Notes: generated from the letters alone by a model not told the origin. 64,000 bases of DNA from Tubulanus polymorphus (GCF_964204645.1 NC_134030.1:6880278-6944277); one strand, 5' to 3'; positions 1 to 14,759 are shown, counted from the stretch's first letter. Numbers and translations are program-made.

Positions 1-157
1 GTAGTGTTATCCAATGCGATATTTAAAATGCATACCGGTTCGCATAGGTGAGGCCGAAATTAGGAATCGAAGTTGATTTTCGCAGCTATGATGTAAGAAA
101 ACAAAAAAGACTAATTTCAGTTGAAACGATGAAAGTTTCCTGTAAATTGTTCTAATC

Positions 158-331
<174 letters not shown>

Positions 332-668
332 CATTATCGTAGTGTCACAGCTTGTTAGAATAAGATGAATGTTCTTGTAAATGCTCATATGTCAATGATT
401 AACCGCAATGCCGGGTATCCCCTCAGATAGCGCGACGAGCTCTCAGTCCGCGCCATCAAAATTAGTTCATTTTCATTGAACTTTGAATTGAATCTTTAGG
501 CTAGGGTTGATCCATAAATTATCACAGGGCCCACACAATGTATACGATGAATTAATTTTTCTACTCATATATCGGTATAGTTTTCATTAATAATTGATTT
601 AATTAGGAAATGTTCAATCAGCTTTGAAATTGAAAAGCAAAAGGAGATTGAACGCGGACCACTGAATA

Positions 669-745
669 ACTACTAGCGAACCTGGTGGATCCTCGCTCGC
701 CATGAGTGGAATCCTCGATGGCCACGGGAGGTCGTAGGTTCCCCA
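669..745. repeat. Dispersed repeat, copy 1
   Basis: About 80 bases that recur, diverged, at 10938-11013. Both copies share the start CTAGCGAACCTGG, then GGATCCTCG, TGGAATCCTCGAT and a final run of C. No terminal inverted repeats are visible, so the element class is unknown. Confidence 0.6.
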
Positions 746-2184
746 TTTTCCTGAAAAAATACAGGAAACCAAAATGATTTTAGGATGTTGATTTCGTAGG
801 CGTACAACATCGTGCGGATTTCATTCATCACATTCCACTCGGATCGATCTAAATGTGTATAAACTAAACACAACCGAACAAGCGGAATATGTTCGATTTC
901 AGGTGTTCAACAAACGAACCGTTTCGCGTTACGGAGAAATCTCTTTAAAACGCGCGTTAACGTGAATCAGTTAAATATTTGTCCCATCAACTTAGTGAGA
1001 TTTAAAGCGCCGCATATTTCCGTCGCCCCCATCGGGGCAACGGGGCGTTAAAATGATGAAACAGTCAGAAATTTAATGATAATGAGAGAGAAATTTAATG
1101 ATACCTCACTGGGAGACTGACATTGGTATCTAGAATTAACAAGTAGAAACCCGCAGTCAAACTTACTTGTAAATGATACCTTTTCTTCGGAATGAATTTT
1201 ATAGGTTATTGTGAAGGCGAAGATCATAAGCTTCTCAATACTATTCACTTCGACAAAAAAATACAAGTTTAATCGCAAAAGTTACGCCACTATTCTCTGC
1301 CTTAATGGTTATCGGAAATACTACTTTATCAAACTATGGCTGGCATCACGTATTCTAGATTCTTTACTAAAAAGGCCTTATAGCTTAACGCAGAATCTAT
1401 GAAGCTATATCCGCATACACACAGGTTCAACGAGGTTTATTAATTATTCTTAATAATCTCTTAATATGCATGCATGTCCGATTGAAGTAGTCTGAAGACC
1501 CGACGTTACAGCGCATCGGGTGCATCTTTCTTTCCAGTCGTTTTAATATAGCATTTATATTACACAGGAAAACGCTGAAGACATTTGTTTTTTTTTTCGC
1601 ACACTCTATGAACGAATGAAGACTATTGTTTCTTTCTGATATACGTTCACTGATGCTACGTAAAATGAAGATTCCTTCCGAGTAGAATTTATGTTTTTTA
1701 ACCGCATTATGATATTGTACACCGGTTATGAAGCTATCTATATATCTCTTGATAGATGTGGCCTTTAGTCGCAACAACGTGTTATATAAATGGTTGAAGA
1801 TATTTAATTTTTTTGGAAAACGGTCTTTGATCATTTCATTCTGCGCAATCGATGTAAATGTCTGTCGTTCAATTGCCATGTCAGTTTCTGAAATAGCACC
1901 TTATAGCTTTGCGATTCATCCCTGTGGGAAATTCGTCGGTAGATGTTTTTTAAGAATGATTCAATCAGCTAGATAGTTGCAGTGGAAGAATTCGTAGCGC
2001 GCGTCGCTCGCTGATTGGTCGTCACCGGGTAGCGGCTCTCCAATCAATGCGTACGGAATACGGATAATAAGAAAGAGCACGATCGAATGAGCAAAACGTT
2101 TTATCATCTGGTTGTGAGTTTTCCCAAACGACTCGGTAACCGACGGCTTTCTTTCCATTTCATCTGCGACCGTGAACGGTGATT

Positions 2185-3084
2185 ATGTTTCCACGACGCG
2201 GTTTTGTTATAGTAGCGCTAGTAACTTGTGTAAATGTTGCTTACATCGACGGTATTTCGTCGGCAGCGACCAACGCAGAGGTGATGAACGCCGCCGAAAA
2301 AAGAGGCTTCAAGCCGTGGGGAGGAAAACGCGCTCCGGAACCGGCGACAGACGACAAACATTTCAACGAACTTTTGGAACGAGTATGGAGTGCGAAAAAC
2401 GACCGAGATGACGAAGATGCCGAAATGGACGAGTTACTCGACGATAAAGCGGCTATCGTTAGGAGGGGTTTTAAACCATGGGGCGGTAAAAGATTCGTAA
2501 ACGCTGAGGTGGAAAGACGAGGGTTCAAACCTTGGGGAGGTAAAAGAAATATAGACTGGGAAATTCCCGTTTCGTTGCAAATGCGCGCGATAAGAAGCAT
2601 AGCAGACGAGGCGAAAAACGAAAAACGAGGTTTTAAACCGTGGGGTGGCAAACGAAACCTTAACGCAGTAAATTCAGACCAATCCAAACGGGGTTTCAAA
2701 CCATGGGGCGGTAAACGGTCTGTAATTGATGACGCAGATAAACGAGGCTTTAAACCATGGGGTGGTAAGAGACACTGGACGGCTGATGACGTAAAGCGGG
2801 GTTTTAAACCGTGGGGCGGAAAACGCGGATTCAAACCGTGGGGCGGAAAGAGAACGTCGGGTGACGGTACATCGGCAGAGAAGCGCGGATTCAAACCGTG
2901 GGGCGGAAAACGAGATGAATTTCATGCGGAACTCGATGAGATAAAACGCGGCTTTAAACCGTGGGGAGGAAAGCGAAACTCGTTAGAACTGCCGCCTAAC
3001 TCTGAACACCGGCGACTGAGCGACGATTCACCGCTCGTACAAAAACCGCAGACACGCGGTTTTAAACCTTGGGGAGGCAAATAA
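2185..3084 (+). CDS. Leucokinin-type neuropeptide precursor
   Basis: A 299-residue preprohormone in one exon. The first in-frame ATG (2185) opens a hydrophobic N terminus (MFPRRGFVIVALVTCV...) that looks like a signal peptide. The rest is eleven copies of GFKPWGGK. Nine are preceded by KR or RR, copy 8 follows directly on copy 7, and copy 11 is preceded by a single Arg and ends GGK-stop. Cutting at the basic sites, trimming Lys/Arg and amidating the final Gly would give GFKPWG-amide. Its end fits the insect kinin/leucokinin consensus F-X-(S/P)-W-G-amide. Family peptides act through a class A GPCR on gut, excretory tissue and neurons. Spacers are short and acidic, as in other prohormones. The leucokinin assignment is by motif only; a lineage-specific W-G-amide family is the alternative. 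No intron is needed, but a 5' non-coding exon cannot be excluded. Confidence 0.85.
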   Translation: MFPRRGFVIVALVTCVNVAYIDGISSAATNAEVMNAAEKRGFKPWGGKRAPEPATDDKHFNELLERVWSAKNDRDDEDAEMDELLDDKAAIVRRGFKPWGGKRFVNAEVERRGFKPWGGKRNIDWEIPVSLQMRAIRSIADEAKNEKRGFKPWGGKRNLNAVNSDQSKRGFKPWGGKRSVIDDADKRGFKPWGGKRHWTADDVKRGFKPWGGKRGFKPWGGKRTSGDGTSAEKRGFKPWGGKRDEFHAELDEIKRGFKPWGGKRNSLELPPNSEHRRLSDDSPLVQKPQTRGFKPWGGK

Positions 3085-4237
3085 AGGAGGTAAGTTAGGA
3101 AATTATGTATATATTGAGACAATCGAAAACAATCGAAAGCTATTAACTAATAACCATAGGCAATATTGTATACTCTAGTTTTTGAAGAAGGAATGGAGTT
3201 TAGTTAATATTTGATAGTATAATTCTGTATCTATATCGAAGGAGTTTTTACAATTTTTTGGGAAAAAGGGATAAGAAAACAAGTCTTCGATTTTGTTATG
3301 ACGATGGAAATGTTGGCACTGCACGCCAGTGCATCTTCATGAAGCATTTTCACAAACATAGTTGTCTGCAGTAAGGAAACATTTTACGTATGCAAGTAAA
3401 CATTTTCAAATGGGATGGCAATTTACGACAAACACTCGTGGATACGAGGCGCACTTTTTCAACAACTTGAAATATTGGACGAACCGTCAGTTGAAGTCTG
3501 CCAAGTACTGTTAACGGTTTCTAATGACGTAGTACGTATAGATGATTAATTAACACGCAAAATACCCATACGTCCTAAATGCCATCCTTTGATTTGGTGA
3601 AATCCTCACAGAAAGGATAAGTACGTATCAATCATTTCATTTATATCTTCAACTTATTTGGATCAAGTACATATCCATCACAATAGAAAGGAAAAAGAAA
3701 ATCGTTACAAGGGTCAAACACGTATAAGTGCAAGAACGCGTTTGAAGAGGTTATAGTTTACTATTTCGTTGGTGAAATTTATGGTTTGTTAAAACTTTAT
3801 AGATTCATAAGGATTTTTGATTGATAGTGGCGCGTTTCAAAATTTTCACCATCTTTCACACGTATAAGTATAGCGTAATCCCCAAGTTTGACCTCGACGT
3901 ACCTTTCTGCCGTTGGAAAAAGTCATCAATATGGTCAGTAGAAAATGTATGCTTTCCACTTTGAATTTGCCATTTACGATTCTTTTCGTGTGTATTAAGA
4001 TAAATCACATCCATCAGTAATCGTGTGAGTTTGTGTGGGTTCAACGTGATAAATTTCCCCCATTCCTCATCCTGCTACGTATCACCGCTTTCATTTTTTT
4101 CCAGATTATTACGATTATAGATTTTGTTCGGTTCGTGACACATTTATGTCAAGTTTTCTAACCAGACTTGGACCTGGAAATAACTAAAAGTAGTAAAAAG
4201 AGCAGCAGCTTTCCATCAGAGGAATTCTATAATGAGG

Positions 4238-4263
4238 GATATCATTCGAATCAGAATGATATC
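4238..4263. repeat. Short perfect inverted repeat
   Basis: GATATCATTC, a six-base loop, then GAATGATATC: a perfect 10-base stem. It could be a protein-binding palindrome or a mobile-element relic. Nothing nearby decides. Confidence 0.6.
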
Positions 4264-6926
4264 AAAGTTTGTTTGAAACATTTTGACAGGCAGCGTGTTA
4301 ATCAGATTTGGAATGAGAAAAAAATAGGCATAGTTACCCATTATCAATCATGTGCAACTAGATAATAGACACATTTTACACAAAACGAAGGTAATGATCA
4401 GATAGTGTAGGCGTGTAATATACGTATCTTGATCGGTTCTGATTATCTTAGAATCTGATCGCTTTCCATCGAGTTCGCATCAAATTCGGTATTAATTCCG
4501 AATTGCGAAACTATCAATTAGACTGGTTTAAATTAGCCATCAACAAGCGTCGCAATCAAGATAATGATTAGAATATTGTGCACAGAAATCTGAATCGTAA
4601 GTTAATTCGATTCTTCACTCGGTTGAAATTGCTTATAGCTATTGCAATCAGTGTTAGTGATGATTTCTTATCGCGTATATAATATTATCACGTAAATTAG
4701 ATCCGGACAATACCGAGACGAATGAACTTGCATTGATTATATGACATGCACCGGGTTGGTGTCCAATTTCAAACCGGTCTTTAATAAGCCTGACTTCAGT
4801 GTTTCATGTATAAGGTCCCCCCAACATAATTTGACTATTTCAACTTGAAGAAAATTTAATGCTATGTTGTAATCCTTTTTGGGAAAGTAAAGTTTAGTAG
4901 TATTTAGTATAGTACAGTTCTTCAGGTGAAGATACATTCTACCGAAAAGGAAAATGAAAAGTAGTGATTCAATAATAGTTCTTGTCGGTTCTCATAGCTT
5001 GATATAATCCGTGACGTCGCAAGGAAATTCGAACGTACACGACACATACGAAACGCAATATATGATCTGATTATGGAATATATTTGCCTCCTTACTCGGT
5101 TGAAATTGTTTTCTCTGGTAATTCACTTAAAAAGTTTTCACAATCTAGATTCGAAGTATGTCCTCGTGTATTAACAGTCGCGCGCGCGTGTGATGATGAC
5201 TCGATCGTGAAGTGGCGAGAAAAAAATATCTTAATTTCATATTCGGCGGACCTCCCGAAAGATTTGTAGTTCGTCTAGAACGTCGCGTTCGTGAAATTAT
5301 TACAATAAACACAGCGGCTGTTTCGTTAAATACGAGGGTATTCACTTTCAGTTTGCTGAACTCCTTAAGGGTGATATCCGTAATAGTTTCTACTACGTCA
5401 ATTGAAGCCCCGCACACTTCACCATGCATATAACGAGATAACATACGCCTACAGTAATTTACGCGCACGATACAATTCGACGGTTTTTTTTGCATTTTTG
5501 AAATGAAACCACTGATAACGAAGTTGTTGTCGGGAAATGACATTCTAACGAAACATGGTGACAAAAAAACTGTTTTAGTCAATATAGTTACGTCATATCG
5601 ACGCACTTCGCCATTCGCAAATTTCAAATACGAAAGTAAATTCATTTTTTAATTCAATCAAGTACTATGTAGGATTGCTACTAAAATGGAACCCGGTATC
5701 TTAAAGTCAGTTGCTTTCTTTGCAAAAAAAAGTTAGTCGAGAGCGTAAATTAAGCTCGTGGCAGACAAGGCAAATTCTTCGGCATACCAGCATTCGCCCT
5801 AGAATTCGCCTATGATGTAACCAAGGTTGACACAATTAGGCGAATTCGGAATAGAATTGCCGATCACACGATTCAGTGTGCATTTTTCGCCGAATTTATT
5901 CGATGAAGGTGACACGCCGGGCGCAATATTTAGCATGTTTGATTCGTGTGAATCGATTCGCCGACTAGAGAATATTCGCATTGCGTCCCTTGGCACCACT
6001 ACGCAGAATTCGGCAAAAATCGATTCGCTGAGTAAATTTGCCGATGGAATTCGCCTAGTCAGATTTATCTGCAGAGCAAGGCTCAGGAATTGGCTTACGT
6101 GTGAATAATGAAACCAATTATGCACCAAACGTTTTTTTAAAAACTCGTGTCACTTATTTTAAAAGTACCTTTTCTTTAACCGTCACCAACAGTGATAAGG
6201 AAGTGAATATCGAATTAAGATATAGGGAGCAAGTTTTGTTTCCAAAACATGGCAAAACAGTCAAGAATCGAATAACTGAATTGGAAAAAATCGCTATATC
6301 ATTTCCTTTATTAGCAATTGCATTTCGATATTCTAAAATGAACAGCAGTGATACCAATTATGATTCAAATTCAAAGTAAAACAAAAACTAGTACTGTAGG
6401 CAGCAAGAAGAGTGATATTCATCTGATTGATGTATTCATCGGTGCGGCAGTAAATATATTTCAGTCCTCGATATACCGAATATTTCTGTCCTGCTTTCTA
6501 CGTAAAACAACCGACGCCAATTCGGATATTATCGTCGACGCACGGAAAACGGTCGGCTACATCGGAATTGCGAGCACGTCGTCCGTACAGCAGACGAAAA
6601 TAATCGTGCACTAAGTACAATCCGATAGTAACCGATTGGTCATAATGTGAAACAATTTCTACTTCATTGACCGTCGCTAACGGAACATACACCGCAATTG
6701 ATTCAAACATTGCTGAGATTGATTCGATTTTTTCACGAAGATTCGACGTTAATTTCATCAGATCTCACGCTTCGCTGATATAATGCACCGTAATAGACGC
6801 AAAGTATGAGCTCGGGTTTTAAGAGGTTACGCCACATCAGACCCTAGAGTTCCATAATTACATCGAAATACCAGTTAATGTTTCCAGGTAGACATCGATT
6901 ACTATGAAGAAATAGGGCACTATGAC

Positions 6927-7098
6927 TACAGTAGACTCCGCTCTAGTCAACTCGGATAGCCGTTCAACTCACTCGGATGTTTTCTAAATTTAATTTTTGT
7001 GAAACTGATATGAAATACATAATAACCAACTCGGATATCACTAACATCGGACACGTTTAATGGTCTCAAAAGATCCAACTTAAGCGAAGTCTACTGTA
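6927..7098. mobile_element. Pogo/Tc1-mariner-like MITE
   Basis: A 172-base element with 16-base terminal inverted repeats, TACAGTAGACTCCGCT at the left and AGCGAAGTCTACTGTA at the right, differing at one position. The ends begin with TA followed by CAGTAGACT. That fits pogo/Tigger-type ends inserted at TA. The interior repeats AACTCGGAT-like motifs and has no transposase frame, so it is non-autonomous. Confidence 0.7.
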
Positions 7099-10000
7099 TG
7101 ATACAGATTAGCCTGCAAGTAGAGCATTTCTGGAGTTATCCATCACCCCACTTCCACCATACTTTTTCTTCGGTTATTTTGTGGAATAATGGGTCAAATA
7201 AAGTAAAAACTTTAATTATTTCTCTCCATATCAATATGTCTACAAACTGACAATAATGAATTGCTTTGTATTGTCCACTTGTCATCTTATATCCATACAC
7301 GCACTTAACTAATTAGTCAAATTCTTCTTTTTCAAATCTTGTTCGAAAACATCATAATCAGACTAAGAGTGAACTGAGAGTATCTTGTATACCTTCGTGG
7401 AAATACTAACGATACGGATCTCAGCATCATTCCCGCACGTTCATATCGAAACCGAAGAGAGTTCGAGTACACAAGATGAAGCTGTTCTGCTTGATGCATT
7501 CACAAATTGACCTGTCACAAAATATACTGCAATGGTCAGATATGCCATTTTTTATCGACAGTGGAAGTTTGTCATTGGCTAAGAATATCCATTGGCAAGT
7601 ATCTGTCGAGCCGCACATTATTTTGGTCGGGTAGTTTCAATAACTTTCTCGGACATTCTGAATCCGGACTATGATCAAAATCAATTTGCCATTCGTTTCC
7701 GAATCCAGCGATGAATCTGTTCGTATTTCATTTTGTGTGGAATTCAAGCAAGATGGCGGTTGATAATGTTTGTAGAACGCCAACGATTTTTGATCGTGAC
7801 GTTGCCAATAACTTTCGCCACGTACATGGGACGTTAATAACCACCAAACCAAATATACAACTCCAACACTACCCGCTTTATAATGTGTAATGTCCGTCGA
7901 TGAAACGCTTTTTATTCGTGTTTTAATATATGTTCTTTACTTTACGCCGACTACATATTCCTGCAGGTAGTAGTTTTACGCGCTTCCCATCAGCGTCCAA
8001 AGGAAATTCTCTATTTATGGTCTCCAACCAAATTGATGAAAAACGTACGTCATGCTTGCAACACGTATGCCTAATTTTCTGTGAAATAATATAACGAATT
8101 TCAGTAAACCTCGTTTTACTCGAACACGCCCAAATCGGACTTTTGACTAATAATTCGGACAATAACGAAATAATTTATCTGACTTCCAAACCAGCTAACC
8201 AATATTGCCGGCCCCAGTTTGTCCGAGTCAAACGACGTATATTCTATTAACTGTCCCTAGAACTCGATCCTAAGCGTCGAATATTGCAGTTTGTAAAATC
8301 TGACGGTCATCATCTATAGTTCAATTCGTGATTTACTAATGTTGATGTTTCGACCGTGGTCGATTTGGCGAATCGGGTATTGTCGGATGTGAGTCACGTG
8401 AGTACTACAGAAGTTTTCCGCCACCTCGGTTTCACCTCGAGATGCGGCGGTAATTCAAGTCTCGTCGAGATAGCCTCTAATCAAACGTAACACGTCGATC
8501 TATAAACGATTTCTTGTAGCATATAATCGACTCACGGGCCGCTTCTAGAAAAAACAAAGAGCCAATGCCTCGGAGGCAGGCTGGCCTATCGTAGTTGAGA
8601 AAGTATCCATGGCCATATTTGAAAAGGAAGAGAAGATACGAAAATAATATGTGCGTGAATTCGAATGGAATAAGAATATAGCTTTGTGTTTTTGTAGCTT
8701 TGAACCTGCCAAATATATCTTCGGTAGAGAGTGCAATGTTTCAAACAGCCACAACAAGACAAAAACTGTAACAAAATTCGTCTTTAAACCGATCGATTTC
8801 GTGATTGCTCCATCCCATTTTCATCGATTGGGTTGAAGATCAATTTATGTCTTGTTGTGGCTATATTTAAATACTTCCAAAAATCCCAATTAACAATTTG
8901 AACTCTTTCTTTGATACTATTTCGGAGACAATTATACTTGAAAATCTTTCATCAAAATTCAAGTATATTCGATCCAGTAGCCGATTACTTACCGACTACT
9001 CAATCATTATTACAAAAACAAAATGCACCAAATAACGGCATATATACAGCTCTTTGAAATGTTTTGGTGTATCAATGAACTTCCCGTGTATGATTTCGAT
9101 ATCCTAATGACGTCAGGCATTTCAATGGAAGTCGGGGACTTTATCCGAGCTCAATCATTTGTGTTTACACGATGTATATATTATATATTATGATGCCGTT
9201 ATTCTGCAAAAATAACATCTCGTTTTCCGACGCAAAATTATAATATACATTATTAACAAGTAAAATAAAAAACCGCGTTTGCCAATTACAGACTGTAGAT
9301 CATGTATTCCTTCTCACTTTTGAAAGGAACGCCGATGACAAATCGATCTTTCGGTTTATTGAACAAGTGAGAACAAACCCGGCTTTGGATACGTGTTATT
9401 ACGGCCTAATTGGCGCCGAGACTAGTTGTCGTCACCTTTGAGGTACGGGGGCAGCGCCGCCTCAAAAAGTGCGCGGAACGTATCCAATATGCAATTAAGT
9501 ACGTGATTAGTAAACACTGCGCGTCGTGGTGAATACGGTGTATCAGAAAGAATAGAAATAACTACAAACTATCTTCTGATTAGGACGAATCCACCCGGGA
9601 AACATATCAATTTTAGTTTATTATCATCGCATTCACGACTACATCGGCGTAGAGTGAAACGGTGAAATTCGTCCTTTATTATTAAAGAAACAACAGAATG
9701 CCCAAGAGAATGCGAAGCCGTATACATACCGTTTCTAATCATTCATTGTTCGCTAAAATAAGATCCGCCGTAAAGGCGTATAATAGCCGGGACTCTCTTG
9801 AGCGTGAAAATAAATTAATTTTCTTGCCGTGCGTAGCCTATCGCACAGCGACGCCCGATTCGTTCGAACACAAAGCGCGCTCGATATTTCAAACTCAAAT
9901 CGCGTTCGCATTAAAAATTATCCCCTTCAGTTATTTTTCCGATCGTTTACCAGGGGTGGATCTAGAAGACCGACTAAAAGAGAAAGGTAACTGGAAAGAG

Positions 10001-10937
10001 GTGCCCGATAATGCGTTCGATCCGCTCGATGCAAGCATCTTGGAAAAGAACAATCTCGATGGGAAGTTCTGGGTCCATAAGATCAACTCCTGCGTCGTAG
10101 CTTCGACGCAGTAGTTTTATCTGATCACGTATATCCATAGTGTTTGATAATAATTTCAAATGAACTTCAAACATATGTAGACTAGTGTCTCGATGTTCCC
10201 AGGTGTACCGCTACTGAAAATCAATGCGTCAGAACAAACCTAATTGGTACCCGTGTCTCGGTGTTCCGGTGCCAGTTTTCTATTTCACTTTCACACGCAA
10301 TATTTTACTTTTCCACGCAAGGAAAATCAAGTAAGAGAATAATCGCTGCTATCTATTTGACGGAGCGATCAATTTTTTTTAGGATATTTACTAATTTCAA
10401 TCAAAATGAAAAATATGCGTTTTAATCTCGATGTTATATAACTTACTTCGTCATTTTTCCATCTCATCATGGCACGTTTGCTCGCAAATTTAAATTTGAC
10501 CGATCGCTGAAATGGAACAACACCTTAGTATTCATTGAAACAAAATATATATTCCATCAAACAAAAGTACAATTGAGGCGGCTCACTTATCATGCGAAAT
10601 GTTTGAAATAGTTTCAATGGAAAAAATTACAATTCCCCCAACTGGAAAGTATTGGCACATGATCGCTTCGCAGATTCTCGGCATAAACGTTAATGAAAAG
10701 ATAAAGCTTCCCAGTTCCATGCTACATTGCTTGATAAAAGAGCCAGAGTTACTAGCGCACAAATTGAATCAGATTTGGACTTCCGCCCAGACGACGCTCG
10801 CGATTTCCTTCTTCCGACATAACAGATATGACAAAATATCGCTCTGTTGTCTCGTTCTTTACTCGGACGGTTTTCAAATCTATCATTCAATTTATATACG
10901 CATTCTAACGTTCCTGTATATGAATGCGTTTAATTAC

Positions 10938-11013
10938 GTACTAGCGAACCTGGCGGATCCTCGCCTGCCGTACGTGGAATCCTCGATTGCCACAGTAGCA
11001 GTGCGGGTACCCC
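10938..11013. repeat. Dispersed repeat, copy 2
   Basis: A diverged second copy of the 669-745 segment in the same orientation. It lies at the 3' end of an unsupported 161-codon frame (10599-11084), so part of that frame is repeat-derived. Confidence 0.6.
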
Positions 11014-12972
11014 ATTACATACGATATTCGTACGGTTCGCATGCGGTGAAGGGTCGTTTCCTCAATATACAAATATTTCTCTAGAACCTACATTCCCTAT
11101 TTTTTCTTCCGCGAGAAAGAATTTTTCGAAAAACTCCATACTTCAAATTTTAGTGAGTTTTGTTTCGGTTTATTTTCTTATAAGGTCTGTTTAAAAACCA
11201 AGACATAATCATAAATTCATTCATAACCTCCGCGTGGTGATTACCAATAGTATCGTTTGATAGGCAAATAAAATCGACGTTGCCAGATACGGAAGTTCAC
11301 GGTACGAGTTTAAATAGCTACAGGACAAACATGTCCATAATTGAATATGCCCGACATTCTATTTCGCAGACAGACTTGAAATCATTCGAATCTTTAAGGC
11401 ATTCGAGAATCAGACTCAGTCGTCAAATGATAGTTAAATAGTTTATCGAAGATATTAGGCTTTGCCGGTCTTTCTTCTGCGTGAACCCAAATTATATTTC
11501 TTTTTCAAGTACTTTCAAGTTTGTACTTCAAGTCCCTCACTATGATTAGATTTATAGTATCCATAGTAGTTCTTCGGAATCATATTATTCGAAGTCTGTT
11601 TGATTTGATATGTTCTTAACCGAAGATGACAAAAAATTAGGCGCGGTTACTGGGTGAATGAATTAAACAATGACAATCTATAGTGCGACGTCACCATCAG
11701 TCGGAACCGACAACGAAATCGGTCGGGAAGAATTACTCATCCAATTTTCTGTTTGATTGCAGGTTGCATGTCGTATGTGAGAAACGCGGCGTTGCTCGAT
11801 AACTTGTGAAACATCTCGGACCGAAGTCGACCAGTGAAGCAGAAACCATCTCGGTCAACCCATCACCTGTCAGCAGTGTCAACTTAACCGAGTGAATTTC
11901 ACACGTGAACGCACAACACGTAACAATGAATCGAAGATCCATAAACACTGTCCACTTCCGATTTGGTATTTTTCTTCTTTGCGTGTGTAAACATTGACTC
12001 TTCTACGAAAATTGCGCCACCGATACTTTCACTGAGTGAATGAAGGAATATTTCAACGTTTATCTACACAAACTACGATTCTACGAATGGAAGTTTTGCA
12101 CTTGAATGCTTTGAAATGCTTGAAATTGACAGTAAGGTGCAATGAAAGCAATCATATGTTTTGTGAGCCGCTTTCCGTTTCCCAACTGGGAAGTACAATA
12201 ACGATATAGTGAAACATATCTACAATACTTCTATACGATATACGATTGGCATGTATTAAATTATTACGATTTATTACAATTGATTATTGCCGTATAAGCT
12301 TACATGTTATGATATACATACAATAATGTAATGTAAAATATCAATGTAATATAGTAAAACTGATTCTGGTAAATCATTTCAATGAAACTACGAGATTCTC
12401 AAAGCTGTATCCTCTATTTCAATCAAGTAACGACAAGAAGACATTTTCCCACGATAGTTGATAGCAGTTAAAGCAACGGAAGATAAGTAGAAATAGCAGC
12501 ATTCGGGAAATATCAACTGCGTCATCATCATTTCACCCCCTCGTTTTAAATCATCAACTTAATTGTCTTAATAAGCCTTTCTACAGTTTCCAGGCGTCAT
12601 GTTTTTGAGTACCCGCTGTGTCCGCGTTGTTAAATTTTGTGTCCCTATTTTTCCCCGTTTGATTTTCTTATTTCTTTCATATCTCTGGACTTGATTAAGA
12701 TAGAAACACAGTAAAAATATCGATAAACTCAGCTGATCATTACCTTTTAATGATATAACTTATTCATAAAGTTGCTGCAACAATGCTTAAATTACTTATT
12801 TTCATGGCTTCGTGATCTTGAATAGTCTCTTGCAGGATTATACGTTAAACTGAATAATCTAGATATAGATAGTTTCTTAACTGCAGAAAAAACCAAATGA
12901 TTTCCGTCATCTTAATTGATTTATGCACAATAATGAGGATTTGAACAGGCGGCATGAAAAAAAACTAGGAAA

Positions 12973-14759
12973 CTAGGAAAACAGTAAGTAACCGGCAGTA
13001 ACGACTTTGTTGACTTCGATCGGTAAAAAGCCATTCAGTTCGCAGTTCAAACTACCAGAGCCATCACTCCATGTGTGGAAACTTTCACATGCTCCATTAT
13101 CCATGCACAACAACGCGCACTGCAGTGATGACGTCACGATTTCTTCGTGTACCGGAACCGACGGTTTCAGATGAAAGTTTTCTTCTGCATTGAACAACCT
13201 TTCGCATATTACGGTATCTACGAAAAATTAAGAATACAATTTCATCACCTAGTAAACGTTGAGTACAGAGTAAGACAAAAATGATTGGCCATAAAATGCA
13301 ACAGTTATGTCAAGATTGTCAAAAACGATGTTGTGGTGGCGACATTAATGGTTACTCAGTTTGTATATTATCTATTAGTATTTTAGTGACCTAATATATC
13401 TGAAAATATACCTGAAAACCAACAAGCTGAGACAATGAGCGGTGTTTATCTATCTTACACTGATCACAATATGTACACCTTTTTGGACGTTTACCGGAAA
13501 GAATCCAATTTCTGTATCATGATTGGAATACTTTTCATATAATTTATCGATGACAGGTATATTCATCATTTACTTCTCATAATTGTTTACTACGAGCAAC
13601 TGTTTCGGTATTTGGTATTATCTTATTGACTGGTGTAACACAGATCAACGGGTATTGATGAGGATATATATAACGGCTGATATGTTGATGTAGTCCTTTA
13701 AAGTAAATACAGAGAGCAAGATTTTCCACTCTGCCGTCTATTGAAACGACAGTTCCTTAAAGGTTATTATTTTTAGTGTGAAAGCGTGTTGATCGGTAAA
13801 AGATATTGCGCAAAAATAGACCAGACATTTACACGAATGTATTGCGTCATAGTTGATGTTGCTTAATCAATGATAATGAAGGCAAATCGATGGCCGAACA
13901 AGAAACGATCATTTCTGGTGCGTGCAAACCGAGCTTAGCTTAATAAAACCAAAGCCGTTTCACGACGGAACTAACAATTTCACGCAGGACTCGAAATCTC
14001 TTGAGTAAAAATGAATTATCTTATATTACCTAATGGTCGGACTATGGCTCTTAAACCGAGCAATATCGACGTGAGGACGTTGTAAGTCGGTCCTGTTGGT
14101 GACGTCAGAACGAAATCGACAGGAAGTTTGTCATCTTGGATATGTCTGCTCATAATAACGTCATTACTAATGCTCCGTGACTGTTGACTATATCTGAGCC
14201 GCGCGGAAACGCCCGGTGCGGTGTGCATCCCGATTAAATCGCCCTTTTCCACCTACAATGAATATGACCACATTAACAAGAAGGGTACTTAGATAAGAGA
14301 CCAACCAAGATGAGGACACCTAATTAAAGCATCATAGTAGAAATCGCTTTGTAAATTCGTTGACGTATTCTTCCAATCATCTATTCTTTGAAATAATAGC
14401 CGGACGTTCGGTCTCGTCTGGCAGTTGTTTCAGTTATAATCCTTTGATAGATACCTTCACAGGAGTTGCCAGTGCGTGTGACTGCTTTCCATCTCTGGTT
14501 ACATTCAAGAATTGTTTCGTTATTAATCTGTATCGGTTCGTCTCAAAAGGTCTCCATATTGTGGCGAAAAATCCAACGGCTTCGCTATCCGGAGCCCGAG
14601 TAGTATACTGCCATGCGACCAGCTCCGACGCTTCCGGTATCGTATAAGTTGAACCTTTGCATATCAATAAGTATTCGACAGAAAAATAGGCGGTTGACGA
14701 TATTTGGAGCGCAGTCGGACCGACCTTTCTTTTACAAGGCGTTATGGCTACCCTTCCAC
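12973..14759 (-). CDS. Secreted protein with WRP-type beta domain and PAN/Apple domain (3' part)
   Basis: Three exons join in phase: 14455-14759, 14030-14252 and 12973-13217, the last ending at TAG. The first two encode a beta-rich extracellular module with the signatures VAWQY, ATIWRP and, across the intron, VEKGDLIGMHTAPG. I know this pattern from uncharacterised secreted proteins of lophotrochozoans and amphioxus (W-x-Y ... VWRP ... GD-x-IG). The third exon is a PAN/Apple-like domain with the spacing ICERLF ... LQCALLCMDNGAC ... LNCELNG. PAN domains bind protein or carbohydrate in extracellular and mucosal proteins. The 5' end is missing: exon 14759 opens in mid-codon, needing one base from an upstream exon, and I could not find a signal-peptide exon before 20.8 kb. 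Secretion is therefore inferred. Function unknown. Confidence 0.75.

Larger units (their letters stand above)
3085..12972. other. Intergenic region with MITEs and unsupported ORFs
   Basis: About 9.9 kb without a convincing gene. It holds a pogo-like MITE, the second copy of the dispersed repeat and small inverted repeats. Four open frames start with ATG: 5145-5645 (-, 166 codons), 9698-10114 (+, 138 codons), 10599-11084 (+, 161 codons) and 11733-11948 (-). None shows a domain or family resemblance. At 5770-6060 the motif AATTCGCC and its complement recur many times, which suggests repeat-derived sequence there. Confidence 0.5.
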